Below, piece after piece: positions 1 through 8,998 of a stretch of DNA of 64,000 nucleotides (position 1 is the first letter of the stretch; the number at the start of each line of letters is the position of its first letter). Source of the stretch: Sinorhizobium garamanticum (GTDB taxonomy: Bacteria > Pseudomonadota > Alphaproteobacteria > Rhizobiales > Rhizobiaceae); contig NZ_CP120374.1 in NCBI RefSeq assembly GCF_029892065.1, positions 434,001-498,000 of the forward strand, in the 5' to 3' direction. Made by a program: the position numbers and the translations under genes. The notes beneath the pieces were generated by a model, which was not told where the DNA came from, searched no databases, and saw only the letters and a program-made list of their open reading frames with translations.

Positions 1-2
1 AC

Positions 3-1085
3 ATGAGGCGAGTTTTATTGTACGCGGCATCGGTCGCGGCGTTATCTCTTTGCGCCCAAAACGCCTTTGCCCAATCCGGCAGCGTCGAAAAGGCAGTCGG
101 CGGCTACAATTTCGATGAAGCCGCCAAGGAAGCGCCAGAAACGAAGAACTTCCATTCGGCCGACGGCCATCTGACCTTTGCCATCGTGACCCACACGGCC
201 GGCAACGGCTTCTTCGATCCGGTCTATGTCGGGGCCAAGGTCGCCGGCAACATGATCGGCGCCAACATCCTGCTGCTCGGCTCGGAATCGCCGGTGGACG
301 ATCCCGCCCGCGAGATCGAGATCCTGAACCAGATCGTGCAGGATCCGACGATCGACGGGATCATCATGACGACGCCGCAGGCCGGAGCATACAACGACAT
401 CGTCAAAGCCGCCGAGGCCGCAGGCATTCCGGTCGCCACGACCAATTCCTTCGACGGCACGATCCTTAACCGCAGCAGCATCAGCCATACCGGCCAGGAC
501 GCTTCGGCTGCTGCGATCGGCGGTGAGGCGCTTGCCAAATGCGTGCTCGATAGCGGCGCTACGTCAGGTTCGATCCTGCTGCCGTCGTCGACCGCGATGG
601 GCAACATCGAGGTCAACAACCGCGTTACCGCCGCCTTCAACGCGATCGTCAAGACGCTGAAGGATGCCGGCAAGCTCGACGCATTCAAGGTCGATGCCGG
701 TCCGGAGAACGTCGGCATCGATACAAACCCGAACGATCCGGTCAACGCGCTTGTATCGCTGTTCGAGTCGCGCGGCGACGTGGTCGGCGCCTTTACCGCC
801 AACAACGTCTTCACGCCGCCGCTGGTCAAGGCCGTTGAACAGAAGGGGTGGACGAACAAGTTCTGCGCCTATGGTTTCGACCTTGGTCCGGCCCAGCAGG
901 AAGGCATCGCTGCCGGCAACCTGACCGGCTCGCTCGGGCAGCAGCCGTTCCTGCAGGGTTTCTGGCCGGTGATGCAGCTTTACCTGCAGATCGACCGTGG
1001 CATTTCGGCCGCCAATCTCGACACGCGCGCCCAGCTTGTGACGAAGGAGACGGTCGGCAAGGTCGGCAAGCGCTTCGAGAACTGA
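3..1085 (+). CDS. Periplasmic sugar-binding protein of a ribose-type ABC importer
   Basis: Periplasmic type-1 binding protein that delivers a sugar-like solute to the membrane permease encoded next. Residues 1-23 form a typical signal peptide (charged start, hydrophobic core, cleavage after QNAFA). The mature part has the two-lobed family pattern, including the segment DPTIDGIIMTTPQAG near residue 115 that lines the ligand cleft in this fold. The 360-residue length is normal. The reading frame opens at the third base of the window, so the promoter and RBS lie outside it. The next two genes encode the permease and ATPase of the same transporter. The ligand cannot be read from sequence; ribose, rhizopine and other polyols are all handled by relatives. 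Confidence 0.88.
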   Translation: MRRVLLYAASVAALSLCAQNAFAQSGSVEKAVGGYNFDEAAKEAPETKNFHSADGHLTFAIVTHTAGNGFFDPVYVGAKVAGNMIGANILLLGSESPVDDPAREIEILNQIVQDPTIDGIIMTTPQAGAYNDIVKAAEAAGIPVATTNSFDGTILNRSSISHTGQDASAAAIGGEALAKCVLDSGATSGSILLPSSTAMGNIEVNNRVTAAFNAIVKTLKDAGKLDAFKVDAGPENVGIDTNPNDPVNALVSLFESRGDVVGAFTANNVFTPPLVKAVEQKGWTNKFCAYGFDLGPAQQEGIAAGNLTGSLGQQPFLQGFWPVMQLYLQIDRGISAANLDTRAQLVTKETVGKVGKRFEN

Positions 1086-1090
1086 GGCCG

Positions 1091-1200
1091 CACTGCATGT
1101 TTCCTTAAATCAAGTCCGAATTAAGGGTAAAAACATGCAGCGATTCAAAGTGCTACAGCGACTTCTTTGCGCGTCTGATAAGACGCGCGGCGCTGTAGGA
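1091..1200. repeat. RIME-type mosaic palindromic repeat, copy 1
   Basis: Two adjacent dyads: an outer pair CTGCATGTTT / AAAAACATGCAG (about 1093-1140) and a second GCTACAGCG / CGCTGTAG pair enclosing GCGTCT / AGACGC (about 1151-1197). The same mosaic recurs in the same orientation at 44970-45050 and inverted at 20590-20698. It lies between the binding-protein and permease genes of one transporter, so it may act as an mRNA processing or stability element. Confidence 0.85.
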
Positions 1201-1270
1201 GCATTTGAGCAAAGGCGGGAGGGTGCGTCTCTCTCGCCTCCGTTGACAAGGACGGACCGGTAGGAATTCT

Positions 1271-3523
1271 ATGGCGCTCACGACGACTTCGCTCGGCCGT
1301 GCACCTCCGCAGCTTTTTGGCGGCTGGGAAGTCGGCCTCCTGATCTTCCTCGCCCTACTCTATTTCGGTGGGGCGCTTGTCAATCCAGCCTTCTTCGGGT
1401 CGACAGGGGCACTTCACGCGCTTTTGCGTGACACGTCCCGCGTCGGGATCATCGCCGTCGGAATGACCTTCGTCATCGCCAACAAGGATCTCGATCTTTC
1501 AGTCGGCTCGACCTACGGGCTGATCGCCGTGATTTTCGCCCGGCTGTTCGCGCCGAGCTTCCTTGATCTTGATATCGCAACGTCGGTCATCCTCTGCGCG
1601 CTCCTCGGTACCCTGATCGGACTCGTTAACGGCACACTCGTCACGATCCTCAAGGTGCCGGCATTCATCGCCACATTGACGATGCTTTTCATGGGTCGCG
1701 GTTTTGTGCTGGCGCTGACGCACGGTCAGGCGATCTATTACTCAGGCAAAGCAAGGGATTACCCGCTCTTCTTCCATCTCGGTGAGAGCAACGTCCTGGG
1801 CTTCAACAACCAGATCATCATCTTTGCTCTCGTCGCCACCGTTGGCGCCTTCGTGCTCGCAAAGACCCGCTGGGGTTACGAGACCTTCGCCACGGGCGGC
1901 AACGAGCAGGCGGCGATCTATGCCGGCATCCCGACGAGCTGGGTGCGCATCCGAGCCTATCTGATCTCGTCGCTCTCGGCGACCCTTGCAGCGCTTCTGT
2001 CGGCCGCCCAGGACAAGGGCGTGACCCCTCTCTATGGCGTTACCTGGGAGCTTACCGTCATCGCCTCCGTCATAATCGGTGGGGCGTCGATCCTTGGGGG
2101 GCGCGGCCGTGTAATCGGCTCCTGCCTGGGCACCGCCGCGGTCGTCCTGATCGACAAGGTGCTGCGCGAGGGCTGGTCGATCACGCGCACCGTCGTGATC
2201 GATGGCGAGAGCATTGCCGTCAACGCCCGATACACCTTGCCGGCGGGCGCCGTGCTGGTTTTCCTCGGCCTTCTGCTCGTCATCGCAGTGCTCATCGAGC
2301 CATATCTCATTCGTCGTCAGCTTGCGGCCCGGTTCTGGGCGTGGTTGCGGGGCCAGCCACCGCCGCCGGCCTACGAGATCGGTGGTGTGGCGTTGGAGGG
2401 CGTCCAGACCAAGGGAGCGATGGCAACCGACATAGAAGTTTCGGCGACGGCGTTCGGCCGGTTCTTCGCCCGCCGCGATGCGCTCGCCATCATCCTCGCC
2501 GTGCTCCTGTGGCTGACGGGCCTTGCCTTGCGCCCCGACTACTGGTGGAACCTCTCCAATACCTTTGCGATTCTACTCAACTATACCGAGTTGGCACTGA
2601 TCACAGTCGGGCTCGTCTATGTCATCGCCGCCGGCGACATCGATCTTTCGGTCGGCGCGGTGCTCGCGCTCGCCGGCAGCACTGCGGCTTATTTTCTGAA
2701 GGTGCTGGGCGCTGATCCGGTTACGGCTGTGACAATGGGTCTGCTGGCGGGGATGGCGGCCGGCCTCGTCAATGCCGTCGTCACCGTCGGCTTCAAGCTG
2801 CCGGCCTTCATCGCCACGCTCGGCATGTTCTACATCGCCCGCGGCCTCGCCGCCTGGTTCGTCGCCGGCCAGCAGTTGACCGGCTGGCCCGAGGGCTACA
2901 ACCTCATCGGCCGCAAGGTGAACGACATTCTCCTGCACATGCAGATCCTGCTGCCGGATGGGCTTCTGCGCGCCGTCGCTCTGGTCGTAAGCGTGCAGAC
3001 GATCTGGATGCTCCTCGTGGCACTCGTCGCCGGCGTGGTCCTTGCCTACACGCCGTTCGGCCAGAAGGTCTACGCCACCGGCGGCAATGTCCGAGCCGCC
3101 GCCTATGCCGGCATCAACACCAATCGCGTGCGCTTCCTTTCGCTACTTCTGGCCGCCCTCTGCGCGACCATGGCCGGGATCATCAACGTCGCCTATTTCC
3201 GCAGCTTCAACCCGGTGGCCGGTCAGTTCCGTGAGCTCGATGCGATCGCCGCGGTCATCATCGGTGGCGGTTCGATCTTCGGCGGCTACGGCACGATGAT
3301 CGGCGCGCTCGCTGGCGCGGCCGTGATCACGCTCATCCGGGCGCTGCTGCAACTGAATGTGCAGGGCTTCAGCATGCCGCAGCATTGGATCAACGTCTTC
3401 GTTGGCGGCATCCTCATCGTCGCGGTGTTGGTCGACATCTGGGTTCGCCAAGCTAACCTGTTTGGCCGCTTGCGCGAGCGCATGACGCGCCAGAGAGCCC
3501 CGGAGACCAGCCATGCCCGATAG
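1271..3523 (+). CDS. Tandem-fused ribose-type ABC permease
   Basis: Inner-membrane permease of the importer, made of two RbsC/BPD_transp_2 domains in one 750-residue chain; the usual protein is about 330 residues and works as a dimer. The duplication is direct: DLDLSVGS near residue 74 is matched by DIDLSVGA near 456, ATGGNEQAAIYAGI by ATGGNVRAAAYAGI, and GGASILGGRG near 270 by GGGSIFGGYG near 664. Each half is rich in hydrophobic helices. A linker of roughly 40 residues (about 360-400) joins them. The ATPase gene that follows overlaps the last 11 bases, which suggests coupled translation. The start is the ATG at 1271, preceded by AGGAA. Confidence 0.9.
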   Translation: MALTTTSLGRAPPQLFGGWEVGLLIFLALLYFGGALVNPAFFGSTGALHALLRDTSRVGIIAVGMTFVIANKDLDLSVGSTYGLIAVIFARLFAPSFLDLDIATSVILCALLGTLIGLVNGTLVTILKVPAFIATLTMLFMGRGFVLALTHGQAIYYSGKARDYPLFFHLGESNVLGFNNQIIIFALVATVGAFVLAKTRWGYETFATGGNEQAAIYAGIPTSWVRIRAYLISSLSATLAALLSAAQDKGVTPLYGVTWELTVIASVIIGGASILGGRGRVIGSCLGTAAVVLIDKVLREGWSITRTVVIDGESIAVNARYTLPAGAVLVFLGLLLVIAVLIEPYLIRRQLAARFWAWLRGQPPPPAYEIGGVALEGVQTKGAMATDIEVSATAFGRFFARRDALAIILAVLLWLTGLALRPDYWWNLSNTFAILLNYTELALITVGLVYVIAAGDIDLSVGAVLALAGSTAAYFLKVLGADPVTAVTMGLLAGMAAGLVNAVVTVGFKLPAFIATLGMFYIARGLAAWFVAGQQLTGWPEGYNLIGRKVNDILLHMQILLPDGLLRAVALVVSVQTIWMLLVALVAGVVLAYTPFGQKVYATGGNVRAAAYAGINTNRVRFLSLLLAALCATMAGIINVAYFRSFNPVAGQFRELDAIAAVIIGGGSIFGGYGTMIGALAGAAVITLIRALLQLNVQGFSMPQHWINVFVGGILIVAVLVDIWVRQANLFGRLRERMTRQRAPETSHAR

Positions 3524-4295
3524 CCCCGAAAGTGCTCCGATCGTGGAGATGCGCGGCATCGAAAAGGCCTTCGGGGCGGTGCAGGCGCTCCGCAGCGTCG
3601 ACCTCGTGCTCCACCCGGGCGAGATCCTCGGCCTCGTCGGGGACAACTCGGCCGGCAAGTCGACGCTGATGAAAATCTTGACCGGCGCCTACCAGCGCGA
3701 CGCCGGCGAGATCTTCGTCGCCGGAGAGCCAGTCTATTTCAAGAGCCCGCATGAAAGCCGCGCGGCGGGCATCGAGATGATCTATCAGGACTTCGCCCTT
3801 TGCGGAAACATGGATGTCGGCCAGAACATCTTTCTCGGCCGCTGGCCGCGGCGGGGGTTCTTCGTTGATCGGCGGCGCATGTATGCGGAAGCCGATAGCG
3901 TGTTGAAGCGCCTCAAGGTGGATGTGAACTCGGTCTACCAGAGGGTCGAGAGCCTATCGGGTGGCCGCCAGCAATCGGTGGCAATCGCCCGCGCGATCTC
4001 TTTCGAGCCGCGCGTGGTGATCCTCGACGAACCGACAGCCAACCTCTCGGTGATGGCGACCGAGCGGCTGCTCGAGACTATGCTGGAACTAAAGCGGCAA
4101 GGCGTCGCCCAGATCATCATTTCCCACCGCCTCGTCGACATTTTCGCCGTCGGCGATCGCGTCATGGTGCTGAAGCGCGGCGAATATGTCGGCGACCGCT
4201 ACGTCAAGAACACCGATGAGCACGAGGTGCTGGAGATCATCGTTTCGGGAACGCGCGAGCAGGCGCTGACGGCGGACCAGGCAATAAAAGCCTGA
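3513..4295 (+). CDS. Sugar ABC importer ATPase, single nucleotide-binding domain
   Basis: Cytoplasmic ATPase that should dimerise to drive the fused permease upstream. It shows a Walker A GDNSAGKST (the family usually has GENGAGKST) near residue 42, a Q-loop in IYQDFAL, signature LSGGRQQ, Walker B VVILDEPTANLS and the switch His in ISHRL. At 260 residues it carries one ABC domain, unlike the double-domain RbsA of classic ribose importers. This fits the permease being the fused partner instead. It overlaps the permease gene by 11 bases and ends 13 bases from a convergent gene. Confidence 0.9.
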   Translation: MPDSPESAPIVEMRGIEKAFGAVQALRSVDLVLHPGEILGLVGDNSAGKSTLMKILTGAYQRDAGEIFVAGEPVYFKSPHESRAAGIEMIYQDFALCGNMDVGQNIFLGRWPRRGFFVDRRRMYAEADSVLKRLKVDVNSVYQRVESLSGGRQQSVAIARAISFEPRVVILDEPTANLSVMATERLLETMLELKRQGVAQIIISHRLVDIFAVGDRVMVLKRGEYVGDRYVKNTDEHEVLEIIVSGTREQALTADQAIKA

Positions 4296-4308
4296 ATGCT
4301 CGCCAACG

Positions 4309-5316
4309 TCACGGCGTCGATTCCCGCGTCAGGAAATGGAGATTGCCGGCGAGTTCGGAAACGACGAGCCGCCGCTCGTCCCAGACAAGGACGGAGACTG
4401 GCCGTGTCAGCCCGTCGAGAATGGTCTGCCGGGCGCCCGTCGTCTTGTCGAGTTTGAGCAATCGGCCGCTCCCCTTCAGAAAACCTTCCTTCTGACCGTA
4501 ACGACCATGCTCGAGGACAAGCATCCCGCCATCCGCGTCGAAGGTGATTGCCACTGGCGCGTTCAGGCCCTCGACATCGACCCGCGGCGGCGCAACTCCG
4601 CCCGTCTCTGGAGCTGAAACGACCTTTCCCGCTCCGTCGAGGAAAGGAAATCCGCCGAACAGCGCGACATGGATGCGCCCGTCGCGAAGGGCGATGCCGG
4701 TCGGCACTGCATCGACCTCGTAGTCACTTCCTTCGGTGAACTCGGTCGGAGAAAGTTGCCGCAAGGCCGTCGTTTCCTGTTTCATGCGGCGAAAGGTCAT
4801 GATCGTTTGCTTCTGACCATCCGCCTGCATGCGTTCGACACTGTTTCGTGCGGAGTCGATCACGTAGTAGGTTCCATTCGCAATCGCGAAGTCGAACGGA
4901 TTCCAGAAATCGCTGCTGATTACGCGGGGGCCACCGTCCTTGCCGACCGCCACGAGGGCATGGTCAAGCGGGCCTTCGCCGGCATCGACCGGCGTCCACC
5001 CTTGAGCCACGACAAAAGCATCGCCAACGCGCACGACGCGATAGGGACCGGTCGGGTCGCCGATCACGTCGAGGCCGTGAGGAAAAACCGGACCGAAGGC
5101 GACGAACTCACCGTTGGCCTCGCGCCGGTAGAGCCGGCCGCTGGCAAGATCGGTGACCAGCAGCGCCTCCCCGTCGCGCGAAAGGCCGGAGAAAGCCGCG
5201 CCCGGTTTGCTGACCGTTTCCAGCCGGTAGCCGGGAGCGGCCACCGGGTCGGCAGCAGCCCCGGCTGCGAGGAACAGAAGACCGGTGGCGATGATCAGGG
5301 TTCGGAGCGAACGCAT
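4309..5316 (-). CDS. ScyD/ScyE-like exported beta-propeller protein
   Basis: Predicted exported protein of 335 residues with a signal peptide ending near residue 22 (AAGAAA). The rest reads as repeated beta-propeller blades, such as GLSRDGEALLVTDLASG and ITFDADGGMLVLEHG, like the ScyD/ScyE and SMP-30/NHL-type propellers. Its function is not established and no catalytic set is obvious. Its start codon overlaps the end of the FGE-like gene, so it is the last gene of the sugar-importer operon read from about 10.26 kb. It may bind or modify a periplasmic substrate of that system. The family call rests on overall pattern, not a search. Confidence 0.6.
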   Translation of the reverse strand: MRSLRTLIIATGLLFLAAGAAADPVAAPGYRLETVSKPGAAFSGLSRDGEALLVTDLASGRLYRREANGEFVAFGPVFPHGLDVIGDPTGPYRVVRVGDAFVVAQGWTPVDAGEGPLDHALVAVGKDGGPRVISSDFWNPFDFAIANGTYYVIDSARNSVERMQADGQKQTIMTFRRMKQETTALRQLSPTEFTEGSDYEVDAVPTGIALRDGRIHVALFGGFPFLDGAGKVVSAPETGGVAPPRVDVEGLNAPVAITFDADGGMLVLEHGRYGQKEGFLKGSGRLLKLDKTTGARQTILDGLTRPVSVLVWDERRLVVSELAGNLHFLTRESTP

Positions 5317-6059
5317 CGGAAGCCGCCATTGGCTGCAAAACGGAATTCCGGATCATAGGCGAGACGGTAGGTCGTGGTAAGATGGCTCGGATCGCTGTTC
5401 CAGGAGCCGCCGCGAAGCACGCGGTATTGCCCGGCGGTCTCCGCCGCAGCCTGACCCGCATAAGGCGCGTAGATGTCGCTCGTCCATTCCCAGACATTGC
5501 CGACGAGATTGAGGACGCCCTCCTCGCTTGCGCCATCGGCAAAGGCGTCCGCCGGCGCAGTCATTGGATAGCCGTCGCGCGCGTCGCCGGAACAGCAGCT
5601 GTCGGTGCCGAAATTCGCCGGCACCACCTTGCCGCCGTTCTCTCCCCACGGAAATGCCGCTCCATTCACTCCCCGCGCGGCTCTCTCATATTGCTGCTCC
5701 GACGGCAGCAACAAACCGTAGTTTTGGCAAAAAGCCATCGCGTCTCCCCAGCTCACGCCGACCACCGGCCGGTCATCCAGCCCGAGTGCAGGGTGATTGG
5801 CATAAAACGCCGCGCGATGACCGGTTGCCTCGACGAAGCGGCGATATTGGCGGTTGGTGATCTCGGTGCGGTTGATGGCAAACGCCTCTCCGTCGAGCAC
5901 GCGGCGCGGGCGCTCGTTTTCGGGACCATCGTCGCGACCGAAGACAAACGGACCGGCGGGGATTTCGATCAGCGGGTTGTCGACAATCGGCCCGGTCTCG
6001 GCCGCAGCCGCGTGAGATGAAAGAGCAAGGAGGATCGCCGCCGGGTAAAGATCAGACAT
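5295..6059 (-). CDS. Exported FGE-sulfatase (SUMF1) domain protein lacking the catalytic cysteines
   Basis: A 254-residue protein with an N-terminal export signal (core AAILLALSSHAAAA) and a formylglycine-generating-enzyme/EgtB-type fold. Landmarks are the opening IPAGPFVFG, the block EITNRQYRRFVEATG, PVVGVSWGDAMAFC, LVGNVWEWTSD and the closing RVLRGGSW and GGFRCV. True FGE has two catalytic Cys just after RGGS; here that stretch is RGGSWNSDPSHLTTTYR with none, so oxidase activity of the FGE type is unlikely. The ATG at 6059 is preferred to a GTG six bases upstream; the gene overlaps the ATPase gene before it and the propeller gene after it. A binding or other modifying role is possible. Confidence 0.75.
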   Translation of the reverse strand: MSDLYPAAILLALSSHAAAAETGPIVDNPLIEIPAGPFVFGRDDGPENERPRRVLDGEAFAINRTEITNRQYRRFVEATGHRAAFYANHPALGLDDRPVVGVSWGDAMAFCQNYGLLLPSEQQYERAARGVNGAAFPWGENGGKVVPANFGTDSCCSGDARDGYPMTAPADAFADGASEEGVLNLVGNVWEWTSDIYAPYAGQAAAETAGQYRVLRGGSWNSDPSHLTTTYRLAYDPEFRFAANGGFRCVRSEP

Positions 6060-7113
6060 CGACACGGGCTTGTGTCTCCCCGTCGAACAGAAACACCCGA
6101 TCCGCCGCCACCTTGACGCCGATCCGCTGGTCGATCTGGCCTGCGAAATTCTTGTCGGCCCTGAGCGTCATGAGCTGTGCGCCGAGCCGCAGGCTGACGA
6201 GCGTACTGTCGCCGGTGAGTTCGACCGAATAGATCGGCGCAACCAGATTGACGTCTGGATCGTCGACCCGAGCCGCGTGGACGTCCTCCGGACGCACGCC
6301 GAGAACGGCGCGGGATATGCTGACACGGCCGAGGCCGCCGACCCTAAGACCAGCACTCGCAAACACGCCATCCCTCACCTCTCCCGGGATGAGGTTCATC
6401 GCTGGCGAGCCGATAAAACCAGCAACGAAAAGCGTGCGCGGATCGTTGTAGATTTCCCGCGGCGTTCCGAGCTGCTCGATCACGCCCTTGTTCATCACCG
6501 CGACGCGGTCGGCGAGCGTCATCGCCTCTATCTGGTCATGGGTGACATAGATCGTCGTGACCTTGAGTTCATGCTGAAGATGCTTCAGTTCTGCGCGCAT
6601 CTGGGTGCGGAGCTTGGCATCGAGGTTGGAAAGCGGCTCGTCCATAAGGAAGACGCGCGGCGTGCGTACGATCGCACGCGCAAGCGCCACGCGCTGTCGT
6701 TGGCCGCCGGAAAGCTCTCTCGGAAGACGGGACAGCAGGGCGTCGAGTTCCACGCGCCGCGCCACTTCGACAATCCGCCGCTTGCTTTCGGCGGGCGGCA
6801 CTTTTCGGATCTTCAGCGGATAGCCGATATTGTCCTCGACAGTCAGGTGCGGATAGAGCGCATAGGACTGAAAGACCATCGCCACATCACGATATTTGGG
6901 CAGCACGCCGTTGATGCGGTCCTCATCGATGTAGATGTCGCCGGACGTCGCCTCCTCGAGCCCCGCGACCATGCGCATGGTCGTCGTCTTGCCGCAACCG
7001 GAGGGGCCGAGCAGCACGAGGAACTCCTTGTCCTTGATTTCGAGGTTGAAGTCCGTGATCGCGACGAATTCGCCGAACTTCTTCGAGACGTTCTTGAAGG
7101 TGACCGACGCCAT
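6052..7113 (-). CDS. Sugar ABC importer ATPase (UgpC/MsmK/MalK type)
   Basis: Cytoplasmic ATPase of 353 residues for the importer encoded just upstream. It has Walker A GPSGCGKTTT, Q-loop VFQSYALYPHL, signature LSGGQRQRVALARAI, Walker B FLMDEPLSNLD and switch His VTHDQIEAM. The final 110 residues form the OB-like regulatory domain of MalK-type ATPases (GVRPEDV). It starts 3 bases after the second permease gene and overlaps the next gene, so it is translated from the same message. The substrate is unknown. Confidence 0.93.
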   Translation of the reverse strand: MASVTFKNVSKKFGEFVAITDFNLEIKDKEFLVLLGPSGCGKTTTMRMVAGLEEATSGDIYIDEDRINGVLPKYRDVAMVFQSYALYPHLTVEDNIGYPLKIRKVPPAESKRRIVEVARRVELDALLSRLPRELSGGQRQRVALARAIVRTPRVFLMDEPLSNLDAKLRTQMRAELKHLQHELKVTTIYVTHDQIEAMTLADRVAVMNKGVIEQLGTPREIYNDPRTLFVAGFIGSPAMNLIPGEVRDGVFASAGLRVGGLGRVSISRAVLGVRPEDVHAARVDDPDVNLVAPIYSVELTGDSTLVSLRLGAQLMTLRADKNFAGQIDQRIGVKVAADRVFLFDGETQARVDV

Positions 7114-7116
7114 GGC

Positions 7117-7983
7117 TCAACCCTTGACAGCTCCAAGGGAGAGCCCCCGGACAAGATGCTTTTGAACGATGAAAGCGAAGATGACGATCGGGACGCAAGC
7201 CATGAACCCGGCAGCGCTGATCTCGCCCCAATAGGTGTTGTACTGTGTCACGCGCCCGGCAATACCGATCGGCAGTGTCTGCGACTGCTCGGTGAGCGTA
7301 ATGATGAGGGACAGCAGGAACTCGTTCCACGAAATGATCAGGCAGAAGATGGCGGTCGCCGCGAGCCCCGGCCGGGCAAGCGGCAAGGCCACATGCAGGA
7401 AGGCGCCCCAGCGGGTATCGCCATCGACGACCGCGGCCTCCTCCAGCTCGACCGGCAGGTCCTGGAAATAGCTTTTCATCATCCAGGTCGCGAAGGGCAG
7501 GTTGAAGGCGGTGTAGGCGATCACGAGCGCTGACTTCGTGTTCAACATGTCGAAGTAGTTGAAGAACAGGTAGAGCGGAATAATGCTGACGATCGGCGGC
7601 ATCATGCGTGTCGACAGGATCCAGAACGAAATCTGCTTGCGCCACTGCCACGGATAATTGAACCGCGCCAGGGCATAACCCGCCATGGTGCCGAAAACCA
7701 CGGAAACGGTCGTCGTCCCGACCGCGACGAGGAAGCTGTTCAGCGCATAGCGCAGGAAAGGACGCTGGATGAAGGCTTCGTCGTAATGCTTCAGTGTCGG
7801 GTTGCTAGGCAGCCATTCCGGCGGCACGGCGAAAATGTCGATGTCGAACTTGAGCGAATTGGCGGCGATCCAATAGATCGGGAAAAGCGTGAGGATCAAC
7901 GCGATCAGGATCGCCAGATAGGCCGACAGGCGTACGAGCATCTCTCTTGTGCGGCTGCGTCTATGGAGGGTCTTTGTCGCCAT
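7117..7983 (-). CDS. Sugar ABC importer inner-membrane permease (MalG type)
   Basis: Second permease subunit, with about six membrane segments and the EAA-loop signature that contacts the ATPase (VELEEAAVVDGDTRWGAF). The C-terminal end GLSLGAVKG is typical of MalG-type subunits. I place the start at the ATG at 7983, giving 288 residues, rather than a TTG nine bases upstream that would overlap the preceding permease; the ATG lies 5 bases beyond that gene's stop. The partners are the MalF-type protein upstream and the ATPase downstream. Confidence 0.9.
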   Translation of the reverse strand: MATKTLHRRSRTREMLVRLSAYLAILIALILTLFPIYWIAANSLKFDIDIFAVPPEWLPSNPTLKHYDEAFIQRPFLRYALNSFLVAVGTTTVSVVFGTMAGYALARFNYPWQWRKQISFWILSTRMMPPIVSIIPLYLFFNYFDMLNTKSALVIAYTAFNLPFATWMMKSYFQDLPVELEEAAVVDGDTRWGAFLHVALPLARPGLAATAIFCLIISWNEFLLSLIITLTEQSQTLPIGIAGRVTQYNTYWGEISAAGFMACVPIVIFAFIVQKHLVRGLSLGAVKG

Positions 7984-7988
7984 CGTCT

Positions 7989-8915
7989 TCAATCCGCCAG
8001 CCGCATGCGCTTCATAAACCAGGTGCTGAGAACGATCGTCACGAACAGCACGAACAGCGATATCGCCGCCGCATAGCCGGGATCGGCAAAGCGGTAAGCG
8101 ACCTGATAGATGTAAAGACTCAGCACCTTGGTGCGATCGGCCGGACCTCCGCCGGTCAGGATGAAAACCAGGTCGAAGAGACGCAGCGCGTCCATGACCC
8201 GCAGCAACAGCGCGATAGCGATCACCGGTTTCAGGAAGGGGAGCGTCAGGTCCCAGAATTGTCGCCAGGACGAAGCGCCGTCGAGCGCGGCCGCCTCATA
8301 GGGTTCCACCGGCAGGCTTGCAAGGCCAGCCAGCATCAGCAGAAATATGAACGGTGTCCATTGCCAGACATCGGCAACGATGATCGAGAACATCGCGAGG
8401 TTCACGTCGCCCGCCCATGCCTGCAGGGGAAGACCGAGCCGGTACATGATTTCGTTGAGCACGCCGAATTGAGGCTCGTAGATCAGCTTCCAGGTGATGG
8501 CGACCGCGATTGGCGGCAGCATCATCGGAATCATCAGCACGGTTTTCAGAAACGTCAGCCGGCGGATGAATTTGTCGAGTAGCAAGGCCAGGCCGAGGCC
8601 GAGAAGAAACTCGACCGTGACTGCCACCACGGTAAAGACGATGGTGTTGCGGAGCGCGACGTGAAACTGCGCGTCCGACAGGAGCCGTAAAAAATTGCCG
8701 GCACCGACGAACTCCCACGGCAGATCGGGATTCGGGCTGATCCTGTGAACCGCCCCGTAGAACATGTAGAGGCTCGGGAAGATTGTCAGCGCCAGCAATA
8801 TCAAAACCGTCGGCGCAAGCATCAGATAGCGCAGATGGCGCTCCGCCCACCGCTCCAGCCCGCCACCCGGTTGAGACTGCGCGGTCAATGTGCCGTCGTC
8901 GGCGGATTTCAACAT
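7989..8915 (-). CDS. Sugar ABC importer inner-membrane permease (MalF type)
   Basis: First permease subunit of the importer, with roughly six membrane helices and an EAA loop (PVEPYEAAALDGASSWRQF). The ATG at 8915 is chosen because a Shine-Dalgarno GGAG lies about 6 bases before it; an in-frame ATG 39 bases further upstream has no such site and would add 13 atypical residues. The chosen start gives 308 residues, normal for the family. It lies between the binding-protein gene and the MalG-type permease gene. Confidence 0.9.
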   Translation of the reverse strand: MLKSADDGTLTAQSQPGGGLERWAERHLRYLMLAPTVLILLALTIFPSLYMFYGAVHRISPNPDLPWEFVGAGNFLRLLSDAQFHVALRNTIVFTVVAVTVEFLLGLGLALLLDKFIRRLTFLKTVLMIPMMLPPIAVAITWKLIYEPQFGVLNEIMYRLGLPLQAWAGDVNLAMFSIIVADVWQWTPFIFLLMLAGLASLPVEPYEAAALDGASSWRQFWDLTLPFLKPVIAIALLLRVMDALRLFDLVFILTGGGPADRTKVLSLYIYQVAYRFADPGYAAAISLFVLFVTIVLSTWFMKRMRLAD

Positions 8916-8998
8916 CCGTCTCTCCTGCAGACCTCTTATCGGCCCTCGATCCACGCCGCGAACGGGGCCCGAAAGCCCCGCTCGTGCAGGACTTCCGG

